Origin: Rhodospirillales bacterium
GTDB lineage: Bacteria > Pseudomonadota > Alphaproteobacteria > Rhodospirillales > JAOUPW01
Length of the DNA stretch: 13,180 bases
NCBI GenBank assembly: GCA_029879665.1
Contig: JAOUPW010000011.1
Span: 1 to 13,180 of the forward strand
Direction: 5' to 3'
Shown here: in pieces, positions 8,701 through 13,180 of the stretch
Layout: each line of letters opens with the position of its first letter
Numbering within the stretch: the first letter of the stretch is position 1
Made by a program: the position numbers and the translations under genes
The notes under the pieces: model-generated
What the model was told of the DNA's origin: nothing
What the model saw: the letters and a program-made list of their open reading frames with translations, nothing else
Databases searched by the model: none

Positions 8701-10616
8701 GTTTCATGGAAATTTTCACGGATGGCTGCGGGTTCGATGGCGCTGCCGTCTCCGGTCTGAAGACCGAAATCGTGCATCATCACCAATTCAGCTCCGGTCC
8801 CGGCGGGGTGAATGGAAAAGGGAATTTCGTCAATCACCCGAAGGCCCAAATGTTCCAACATCGGCAATATATCCGAAAGATGAATGGGGCGATGGGGATG
8901 ATAGATCTTGAACCGGACCTGATGGCTCCCTTCCTCCGGGTCGCGGTATAGGGCCATGCTGATTTCACCTTCGGCAAGGGCTTCCTCGACCTTGGCGATA
9001 TCCGCGGTTGCTTCCTCGGCGCTGAACCGTTCACGGTAACTGGAACGAAAGGCTTCGCGGTACCGCCGGAAATGGCTGAGGCCCGCCTCTTCACCCCGGC
9101 TGGCGATCAGGGCTTCGTTGAGGCGGTCGGCCCAGGCGCGCGCCTCTTCCACCAGCTTGGCTTCAAGGACTTTGATCTTGAAGCGGGGAATTTTTCCGGG
9201 CGTGGTCTGAACGATGATATGCAGACGTGCCAGGGGCGAATCATCCAGGTGCGAATAATGGGCCGCGACCGTTCCGGCGAAGGTGGTTTCCAGAATCGCC
9301 TGCATCCGAAGCCTGAGGTCGGAGGTGTAGCGGTCCCGGGGAACATAGATCAAGCAGGATACGAAACGTTCGAAATCGTCGGTGCGCAGAAACAGCGCAA
9401 CCCTTTGGCGGTCCTGCAGCTGTAAGATACCGATGCTTGTTTCATAAAGGTAATCTTCCGAGACCTGAAACAGCTCATCGCGGGGAAAGTTTTCCAGGAT
9501 ATGAATGAGCGCCTTGCCATCGTGGCTGTGGGCGGGAAAGCCCGCGCGTTTCACGGTGTTCGATATCCGGCGGCTGAGAAGTGGAATATCGCTGGCGCTT
9601 TTGTTGTAGGCCTGCGACGTGAACAGGCCGATGAAAAGGCTGAACCCCGCCAGCTTTCCTTTATCGTCCATGCGCTTGATGCCGATTGCGTCCATGTGAA
9701 CCCGGCGGTGAACGGTAGATTTTTGATTGGTTTTCGAAACCGACAGCAGTTCGTCTTTTTTCATAAAGGCGCCGACTTCTGGCGGCATGTCGGCAAGGTC
9801 TCTGATTTCGTGAAAGACCATCTTATCCGGATTTTGCAAAATGCCGAGACCGGCGCCCGGAACGACGGTCATGGAAATCTTGCCGCCGGTGGATGAATAG
9901 GTGTAGTCGCGAAATCCGAGAAAGGTAAACTGATCGTCATGGACCCAGTTCAGAAAGTCTCGAACGTCGGCGGCCTCTTCAACGCTCAGGCCGGTCGGCT
10001 TGTTGGCTATGTCGGCAATGATCGCGCGCATCTTGTCACGCATGTTCCGCCAGTCCTCGACCGCGGATCGAACGTCTTCAAGAACGGAGGCGATACTGTT
10101 GCGGATTTCATCCAGCCGATTTCCTGAGACCGTTGAAATTTCCATGTGGATGAATGATTCAGCAATCGCTTCGGCATCGTTGCCTTCCGTCAGTTTTTGT
10201 AGTTTTCCGGATTTTGAACGGCGAACGTTCAGGATCGGATGAACGACCAGGTGAACGGTCAGTTCATGGCTGATGATTTCAGCGGATACCGAATCAACCA
10301 GGAACGGCATGTCATCGTTAACAATTTCGACGACCGTATGATCGCAGCTCCAGCCGTGTTTTTTCTTTTCAGGATTGTAGACCCGGATCACCGCTTCGCC
10401 GGCAGGCCGTGTATCGGCGATGGCGCGATGACAGAGGGCGGCGGCGGCAAGTTCGGAGGGAGAGGCGTTGACGATGTCCGGGGGCGGAACATGCCGGTAA
10501 TAAAGACGGACGTAATTCCCGGCGGCCTTTGCCTTTTCGCCGCTAAAATTTTTTCGGGCCTCGCGGATGGCCTTGTTGATCAAGCTCGATTTCTGGTCGT
10601 CCGGCTTACGGGGCAT
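5769..10616 (-). CDS. gdhB: NAD-specific glutamate dehydrogenase, 180-kDa (large) class
   Basis: This enzyme oxidatively deaminates L-glutamate to 2-oxoglutarate and ammonia with NAD+, the catabolic entry of glutamate into the TCA cycle. At 1615 residues it matches the large GDH class (Pseudomonas aeruginosa GdhB, Caulobacter GdhZ, Streptomyces clavuligerus GDH). The first 700 or so residues are the long regulatory extension with ACT-like modules typical of the class. The catalytic core has GGLRWSDRREDFRTE (about 813-827), the glutamate-binding lysine region VPVGSKGGFVVK (about 845), VGVGDMSGDVFGNGM (about 980), and the dinucleotide region RVIGEGANLGVTQRGR (about 1133-1148). A helical C-terminal domain of about 350 residues completes it. 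The start is firm: AAGGAGG (10622-10628 read on the - strand) lies 5 nt before the ATG. It is first in a probable operon with the MFS gene and divergent from the small membrane-protein gene. No truncation or frameshift was seen. Confidence 0.97.
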   Translation of the reverse strand: MPRKPDDQKSSLINKAIREARKNFSGEKAKAAGNYVRLYYRHVPPPDIVNASPSELAAAALCHRAIADTRPAGEAVIRVYNPEKKKHGWSCDHTVVEIVNDDMPFLVDSVSAEIISHELTVHLVVHPILNVRRSKSGKLQKLTEGNDAEAIAESFIHMEISTVSGNRLDEIRNSIASVLEDVRSAVEDWRNMRDKMRAIIADIANKPTGLSVEEAADVRDFLNWVHDDQFTFLGFRDYTYSSTGGKISMTVVPGAGLGILQNPDKMVFHEIRDLADMPPEVGAFMKKDELLSVSKTNQKSTVHRRVHMDAIGIKRMDDKGKLAGFSLFIGLFTSQAYNKSASDIPLLSRRISNTVKRAGFPAHSHDGKALIHILENFPRDELFQVSEDYLYETSIGILQLQDRQRVALFLRTDDFERFVSCLIYVPRDRYTSDLRLRMQAILETTFAGTVAAHYSHLDDSPLARLHIIVQTTPGKIPRFKIKVLEAKLVEEARAWADRLNEALIASRGEEAGLSHFRRYREAFRSSYRERFSAEEATADIAKVEEALAEGEISMALYRDPEEGSHQVRFKIYHPHRPIHLSDILPMLEHLGLRVIDEIPFSIHPAGTGAELVMMHDFGLQTGDGSAIEPAAIRENFHETFLRVWRGDVESDSFNALVIRAGLPCREVCVLRAYSKYLRQAGASFSQTYMEQALNNNPEISRLIVDLFLTLFDPAKSKGSEKRAKVIRNALKGSLDMVASADEDRILRRFINLVDNTLRTNYFQQDERGNFKTYISFKLNSKEIEGLPLPRPFREIFVYSPRVEGIHLRFGKVARGGLRWSDRREDFRTEILGLVKAQQVKNAVIVPVGSKGGFVVKQPPAEGGREAMQKEGIACYQTLIRGLLDITDNLKLGKVAPPKNVVRRDEDDPYLVVAADKGTATFSDIANEISADYDFWLGDAFASGGSVGYDHKKMGITARGAWESVKRHFRDFGINIQAHDFTVVGVGDMSGDVFGNGMLLSPHIKLIAAFNHLHIFIDPDPDPKKSLAERNRLFEMPRSGWNDYNPALISKGGGVFDRSAKIIKLTPQIKKRFAIIRDEVTPNELIRYLLQSNADLMWLGGIGTYIKETDESNVDVGDRTNDDVRVNASDLRCRVIGEGANLGVTQRGRIEFALGGGRLYMDAIDNSAGVDCSDHEVNIKILLDQAVIAGKLTVKKRNSLLAKMTDEVADLVLWDNYSQTQAISLLKAYGHEDLDNQVRLMRMLERADLLNRAVEFLPDDETLEERAKAKLTLSSPEMAVLMSYAKIWLYDELIHSTISEDKFLNEDLIRYFPTPLQKDYKKEIASHRLRSEIIATRVTNSLINRVGGTFVNQMMEKTGMRPGDIARAYTITREVFQLRPLWTAIESLDNLVPAPTQTAMLIKINTLIERATIWFLRNGSRPLDIGANIAEFRDGVGALAAGLESFLPTHYRDDLHERAQIYKNDGVPEDLSLRIAGLVNLGAGCDVVRLASGRKRKVEDLARLYFAVGTRFRLGRLRAAAEKLEADGHWQQLALAAQIEEINGHQLALAAQVLDFCGKETDPDKAIALWTERNGPAIERTEGLLSELWGTEIDDLSMIAVASRQLRALADPPASS

Positions 10617-10621
10617 GAGCC

Positions 10622-10628
10622 CCTCCTT
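10622..10628 (-). promoter_or_regulatory. Strong ribosome binding site of the glutamate dehydrogenase gene
   Basis: Read on the - strand this is AAGGAGG, a near-full match to the anti-Shine-Dalgarno, with 5 nt before the ATG at 10616. It fixes the start of the 1615-residue protein and is the best RBS in the window, suggesting efficient translation. Confidence 0.9.
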
Positions 10629-10792
10629 TATGGCTGCCCGGCTTGCGGGTGAGGCCGCGGGCTAATTTCAAGTTTCCAGGCTATTTCATCCGCTTGCATA
10701 TACATAGATCATATCCCTGGGATTACCATGGATTGGTTGGCGCGGGCTGCAACGGCATGAATAAATCTTTTTCTATTCTTAACCGATCCCGG

Positions 10793-10808
10793 TAAACTGC
10801 CCGTTAAC
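10793..10808 (+). promoter_or_regulatory. CtrA-box-like motif upstream of the small membrane-protein gene
   Basis: The bases read TAAA, then seven bases, then TTAAC. The CtrA consensus of alphaproteobacteria is TTAA-N7-TTAAC, so this is one mismatch from ideal with exact spacing. It ends 48 bases before the preferred start at 10857. A one-mismatch match to nine fixed positions can occur by chance, and no promoter element could be aligned with it. Confidence 0.25.
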
Positions 10809-10856
10809 TGCCAAATGGGACGATTAATGGACCTGGGGCCACGGGGGGATACATCG

Positions 10857-11273
10857 ATGTCTGGACAGGAACTCACGGAAAACGAACTTCCGGAGGATAC
10901 GCTGACGGCGGAAGGCGGATACGGCGCCCGGCGGGTTTTCCGCGAGAACTGGTTGTTTGACCGTCTTCCCCAGGACATCAACGACAGCCTGACCGACATT
11001 CAAAAAGAAGCCATCCGCAAGGTTATCGATGATCCGTCCTGGTCGCGGCCGCCGGTCAATATCCGTTTCAGCCTGCCCCTATTTTTCCGCCGTTATTACC
11101 TGACTCTGGTCGGCGGCACCGAACAGCGCGGGCCGGACCGCCGTGCCCAGGAACGCCACGAATACCCCCTGCGTTCAGCGGCCAATATTTTCTTTTTTGT
11201 CGGCCTCGCGACCCTGTTTTACGTTCTGGTCATCCTGGGCATGGCCGCGTACCGGGCGATAATCGCCGGGTAG
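10857..11273 (+). CDS. Uncharacterised small protein with one C-terminal membrane segment
   Basis: I do not recognise this family. From ATG 10857 the protein has 138 residues. Residues 1-20 are acidic and probably disordered. Residues 25-62 look helical and charged (FRENWLFDRLPQDINDSL). Residues 64-86 form a short aromatic segment (NIRFSLPLFFRRYYLTLVGG), then a basic stretch GPDRRAQERHE (92-102). One strong hydrophobic helix spans about 108-135. With no signal peptide, the likely topology is a cytoplasmic domain with a C-terminal inner-membrane anchor. Two earlier in-frame ATGs exist (10815, 10827). I prefer 10857 because a G-rich Shine-Dalgarno-like run (10843-10849) sits 7-8 nt before it, whereas the earlier ones lack one. 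It is divergent from gdhB and convergent with tRNA-Gly. Typical codon use and a plausible fold pattern suggest a real gene. Confidence 0.75.
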   Translation: MSGQELTENELPEDTLTAEGGYGARRVFRENWLFDRLPQDINDSLTDIQKEAIRKVIDDPSWSRPPVNIRFSLPLFFRRYYLTLVGGTEQRGPDRRAQERHEYPLRSAANIFFFVGLATLFYVLVILGMAAYRAIIAG

Positions 11274-11301
11274 GGCCGAACAAGGATCAGAAGGGAAGAA
11301 A

Positions 11302-11376
11302 TGGAGCGGGCGATGAGATTCGAACTCACGACTTCAACCTTGGCAAGGTTGCGCTCTACCCCTGAGCTACGCCCGC
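11302..11376 (-). tRNA. tRNA-Gly (anticodon GCC)
   Basis: A complete 75-base cloverleaf including an encoded CCA end. The 7-bp acceptor stem (GCGGGCG with CGCCCGC) is perfect. The D stem GCTC/GAGC and anticodon stem CAACC/GGTTG are perfect, and the T arm is GTGAG-TTCGAAT-CTCAT with one G-U pair. The anticodon loop TTGCCAA gives GCC, reading GGC and GGT glycine codons. The discriminator base is U. It is transcribed towards the 3' end of the small membrane-protein gene, 28 bases away. Confidence 0.98.
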
Positions 11377-11404
11377 ATCGTGCCGCTTTTCTCACGGCGG
11401 GCCG

Positions 11405-11432
11405 ATCATAATCTTTGCCGCCGTCAATGCAA
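11405..11432 (-). promoter_or_regulatory. Candidate promoter of tRNA-Gly with G+C-rich discriminator
   Basis: On the - strand TTGCAT (11427-11432) is followed after 16 bases by TATGAT (11405-11410), a 5/6 match to the -10 box. The bases right after it are CGGCCCGCC, a G+C-rich discriminator as seen at stable-RNA promoters under stringent control. The predicted transcript would start about 20-25 bases before the mature 5' end, a normal leader length for RNase P processing. Confidence 0.5.
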
Positions 11433-11487
11433 GGGTCCTGTAAGGTCCCCACAGTTTCAGGGGAAGCGGCGCTTTTCAGGTATATGA

Positions 11488-11513
11488 CAGCCTGGGCCGG
11501 CCCTGATAGGCTG
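11488..11513 (+). repeat. Inverted repeat just upstream of the prolyl-tRNA editing gene
   Basis: CAGCCT (11488-11493) and AGGCTG (11508-11513) are perfect complements, 14 bases apart. Between them lies a 10-base palindrome GGGCCGGCCC (11494-11503). The right arm contains AGG (11508-11510), the only Shine-Dalgarno-like bases before ATG 11519. In RNA the structure could mask ribosome binding; in DNA it could be an operator. There is no T run, so it is not an intrinsic terminator. Confidence 0.45.
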
Positions 11514-11518
11514 CCGCG

Positions 11519-12007
11519 ATGACAGCGACCCCGGAAGAACTGCTGGCCCGGCTGGACGCCCTGGGCCTGCATTGCGAAACCCACCGCCACCCGCCGGTCT
11601 TTACCGTCGAGGAAAGCAAGGCCCTGCGCGGAGACCTTCCCGGGGGCCACTGCAAGAACCTGTTTCTCAAGGACAAAAAGGGCGCCTTGTGGCTGGTGGT
11701 GGCGGCCGAAGAACGCGCCATCGACCTGAAGGACCTTCGGCGTCGGATCGGGGCGGCGGCGCTTTCCTTCGGCAAGCCGGACCTGTTGCGGCAAGTTCTC
11801 GGCGTGGAGCCCGGCTCGGTCAGTCCCTTTGCCCTGATCAACGACACCGGCGGGCGGGTCAACGTGGTTCTGGACAAGGAGATGATGGCGGAGCCCCTTC
11901 TCAACTATCACCCGCTGGACAACGCCCGGACCACTTCAATCGCCCCCGAAGGCCTGCTTGTCTTCCTCCGGAACACCGGTCATAACCCTAGAATCGTTGA
12001 ACTTTAG
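11519..12007 (+). CDS. Free-standing prolyl-tRNA editing protein (YbaK / ProRS-associated domain, ProXp-ala/PrdX-like)
   Basis: 162 residues, the normal size of single-domain trans-editing proteins related to the INS domain of prolyl-tRNA synthetase. These hydrolyse mischarged aminoacyl-tRNA in the cytoplasm; the Caulobacter ProXp-ala member removes Ala from tRNA-Pro. Family marks are HRHPPVFTVEE (22-32), GGHCKNLFLKDKKG (42-55), VSPFALINDT (101-110) and NYHPLDN (129-135). Lys46, Asn47 and His131 sit where ProXp-ala has its functional Lys, Asn and His, as far as I recall (K45, N46, H130), so an active Ala-tRNA-Pro deacylase is the leading call. A Cys-Pro type editor is less likely. Only a weak Shine-Dalgarno (AGG, 8 nt upstream) precedes the ATG, inside an inverted repeat. 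Many alphaproteobacteria use a ProRS without an internal editing domain and rely on this protein; whether this one does cannot be seen here. Confidence 0.92.
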   Translation: MTATPEELLARLDALGLHCETHRHPPVFTVEESKALRGDLPGGHCKNLFLKDKKGALWLVVAAEERAIDLKDLRRRIGAAALSFGKPDLLRQVLGVEPGSVSPFALINDTGGRVNVVLDKEMMAEPLLNYHPLDNARTTSIAPEGLLVFLRNTGHNPRIVEL

Positions 12008-12095
12008 GTGTTTTGGCCTTGCACATTCCCACCGCTGCGGCCATTTATGGGGTAGAATTCGAACCTGACCCCCTGAAGGACCTCCGGAATAAACC

Positions 12096-13037
12096 ATGGA
12101 AATCATCGTCAATCCCGATGCCCCCCCCAGCCCCTCCGAAGGCACGCCCTCCGGCGCCGGGCCTGCGTCCGCAAACCTGATCAAGGACAGCGACACGGCC
12201 CGTTTTGCTGCCGACGTAATCGAACCCTCCAGGTCGGTGCCGGTGATCGTCGATTTCTGGGCCCCCTGGTGTGGACCCTGCAAACAACTTGGGCCGCTGC
12301 TGGAAAGACTGGTCACCCAGGCGGGCGGCCTGGTTCGTCTGGTTAAGATCAATGTGGATGAAAACCAGCCCCTGGCGCAACAGATGCAAATCCAGTCCAT
12401 TCCCGCTGTCTATGCCTTCAAGGACGGCCATCCGGTGGACGGATTTGTCGGCGCCCAGCCGGAAAGTCAGGTCAAGGCCCTGATTCAGCGCCTGATCGGC
12501 GACGCCAAGCCGCCACTCGAACAAGCCCTTGAGCTCGGCGAGGCGGCGCTTGAAGCCGGCGATATCGCCGCCGCCGGCGGCGCCTTCAGTCAGGCTCTCG
12601 GCGCCGATCCGGAAAACGCCCGCGCCATCGCCGGTCTTGCCCGGTGCTACATGGCCGCCGGCGACAATGCCAAGGCCAGGGACATGCTGGAAAAACTCCC
12701 CCCCAAGATCAAGGCCACGGCCGAAATCACCGCCGTTCTCGCCGCCCTTGATCTTGCCGGCCAGGCCAGCGAAGCCGGCGATGTCGCCGAGTTGAGCGCG
12801 CGTCTTGAATCCGATCCTAACGATCATCAGGCCCGGTTCGATTTGTCCGCCGCGCTTTATGCGCAAGGACGGAACGAGGACGCGGTCAATCAATTGCTGG
12901 ATCTGGTCGGCCGCAACCGCGCCTGGAACGAAGATGCCGCGCGCAAGCAGCTTTTGAAAATATTCGAGGCTCTCGGCCCGTCCGATCCGATAACCGTTTC
13001 CGGACGGCAAAAATTATCTACGGTGCTTTTTTCGTGA
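12096..13037 (+). CDS. cnoX: Thioredoxin-domain TPR protein, CnoX/YbbN-like chaperedoxin
   Basis: 313 residues. A low-complexity Pro/Ser/Ala leader (1-27) precedes a thioredoxin fold (about 28-137) with VDFWAPWCGPCKQ (52-64); Cys59 and Cys62 form the CGPC redox site, and the cis-proline is Pro103 in SIPAVYAF. The remainder (about 140-310) is helical, with TPR-like repeats (for example LELGEAALEAGDIAAA and CYMAAGDNAKARDML). This layout is that of YbbN/CnoX, a cytoplasmic holdase that shields unfolding clients and passes them to GroEL/DnaK. E. coli CnoX lacks the two-cysteine site, whereas this protein keeps it, so thioredoxin activity is expected. There is no signal peptide. For the RBS, CCGGA ends 8 nt upstream, with AAGGA further back. 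Its stop overlaps the start of the LON-domain gene (GTGA), indicating translational coupling. Confidence 0.9.
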   Translation: MEIIVNPDAPPSPSEGTPSGAGPASANLIKDSDTARFAADVIEPSRSVPVIVDFWAPWCGPCKQLGPLLERLVTQAGGLVRLVKINVDENQPLAQQMQIQSIPAVYAFKDGHPVDGFVGAQPESQVKALIQRLIGDAKPPLEQALELGEAALEAGDIAAAGGAFSQALGADPENARAIAGLARCYMAAGDNAKARDMLEKLPPKIKATAEITAVLAALDLAGQASEAGDVAELSARLESDPNDHQARFDLSAALYAQGRNEDAVNQLLDLVGRNRAWNEDAARKQLLKIFEALGPSDPITVSGRQKLSTVLFS

Positions 13038-13180
13038 ACGCGACGCCCACTATCCCCGAGGCGGTTTCGCTGCCTGAAATTTTGCCGCTTTTCCCGCTGA
13101 CCGGGGCGTTGCTGCTGCCCCATGGGCATTTTCCGCTTAATATTTTCGAACCCCGGTATTTGAACATGGTCGCGGATGCC
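13034..13180 (+). CDS. LON substrate-binding-domain protein, 3'-truncated
   Basis: Only the first 49 codons are in the window, starting with GTG at 13034; that start overlaps the TGA of the previous gene by four bases. The translation contains LPEILPLFPLTGALLLP and FPLNIFEPRYLNMV, the strongly conserved beginning of the Lon N-terminal (PF02190-type) domain. In alphaproteobacteria this domain often occurs as a stand-alone protein of about 220 residues next to a thioredoxin-TPR gene, without ATPase or protease domains. I infer that here, since a real Lon usually starts with the same domain but lies in a clp-lon-hupB context. The function of the stand-alone form is not established. No Shine-Dalgarno is seen, consistent with coupled translation. 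Confidence 0.85.
   Translation, partial: MNATPTIPEAVSLPEILPLFPLTGALLLPHGHFPLNIFEPRYLNMVADA

Larger units (their letters stand above)
10617..10856. other. Divergent intergenic region (240 bases) between gdhB and the small membrane-protein gene
   Basis: No convincing open frame or RNA gene is seen here. It must hold promoters for both directions, but I found no good sigma-70 pair. Near gdhB, the 5' leader can form an imperfect hairpin (10636-10662; GCCC/GGGC outer pairs and GGC/GCC inner pairs with a two-base bulge) just upstream of the RBS. The middle (10695-10720) is A+T-richer and would suit promoter opening. Near the small gene, AACTGCC occurs twice 11 bases apart, and there is a CtrA-like half-site pair, listed separately. 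Confidence 0.5.

Noticed and set aside
7416..8951. A 511-codon open frame on the + strand antisense to gdhB
   Set aside because: It lies wholly inside the confidently identified dehydrogenase, covering its catalytic core. Long antisense open frames are common in high-G+C coding DNA. The translation shows no recognisable domain and no RBS was found.
10694..10779. Sigma-70 promoters in the gdhB divergent region (TTGCAT, TATGAT on the - strand, TATTCT)
   Set aside because: No pair of boxes has acceptable spacing and match in either direction, so no promoter is called.
10709..10999. A 96-codon - strand open frame over the start of the small membrane-protein gene
   Set aside because: It is Ser/Arg/Pro-rich with no domain pattern and overlaps a better-supported gene with an RBS.
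12019..12058. Promoter for cnoX (TTGCAC with TAGAAT)
   Set aside because: The two boxes are 28 bases apart, well outside the sigma-70 spacing, and no other -35 fits TAGAAT.
12014..12085. Possible terminator or tRNA remnant between the editing gene and cnoX
   Set aside because: TGGCC/GGCCA and GGGGT/ACCCC pairs exist and the - strand reads like a T-loop (GGTTCGAATTC). But the loops are long, there is no T run, and no other tRNA arms can be found.
12045..13010. A 321-codon open frame antisense to the thioredoxin-TPR gene
   Set aside because: It mirrors a well-supported gene with a clear CGPC site and LON-gene coupling. Its Gly-rich, unpatterned translation is typical of a shadow frame.
1..13180. 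Mobile elements, CRISPR arrays, phage genes, defence or toxin-antitoxin systems
   Set aside because: No transposase, integrase, terminal inverted repeats, spaced direct repeats or defence-type proteins were seen. tRNA-Gly is intact, with no duplicated 3' end nearby that would suggest an attachment site.

Overview
The window looks like an ordinary, gene-dense chromosomal segment of an alphaproteobacterium, most likely a Rhodospirillales-like lineage. The grounds are moderately high G+C, a 180-kDa-class NAD-glutamate dehydrogenase, and the order prolyl-tRNA editing protein, thioredoxin-TPR protein, stand-alone LON-domain protein, which I recall from alphaproteobacterial genomes. The lineage is an inference; the window has no rRNA or other strong phylogenetic marker. 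I see no phage, transposon, CRISPR, toxin-antitoxin or recognisable defence genes.

Region 1 (2-2764, + strand) is the end of a surface-polysaccharide locus: a 5'-truncated extended-SDR sugar-nucleotide epimerase/reductase, then a membrane-anchored WbpM/CapD-type UDP-GlcNAc 4,6-dehydratase. Together they could make a UDP-linked 6-deoxy-HexNAc (QuiNAc- or FucNAc-type) for O-antigen or capsule. Region 2 (2841-4412, + strand) is purH, the last two steps of IMP synthesis, closed by a textbook intrinsic terminator with a UUCG loop.

Region 3 (10616 down to 4472, - strand) is a probable two-gene operon: the 1615-residue NAD-glutamate dehydrogenase, which has a near-perfect Shine-Dalgarno, and a UMF1-type MFS transporter starting 13 nt after its stop. 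The dehydrogenase opens glutamate to 2-oxoglutarate plus ammonia. The transporter substrate cannot be read from sequence. This operon converges with purH across the terminator.

Region 4 (10617-11301) holds a 240-base divergent intergenic region, with a near-consensus CtrA-like box, and a small uncharacterised protein (138 aa) with one C-terminal membrane segment. Region 5 (11302-11518) has a complete tRNA-Gly(GCC) with encoded CCA on the - strand, a plausible promoter with a G+C-rich discriminator, and an inverted repeat that overlaps the weak RBS of the next gene.

Region 6 (11519-13180, + strand) is a protein quality-control cluster: a free-standing prolyl-tRNA editing deacylase, a CnoX/YbbN-like thioredoxin-TPR protein with an intact CGPC site, and the start of a LON substrate-binding-domain protein that overlaps it by 4 nt and runs off the window. 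I did not find a clear new system. The best candidates for follow-up are the unknown tail-anchored protein with its upstream motif and the CnoX-LON coupling.
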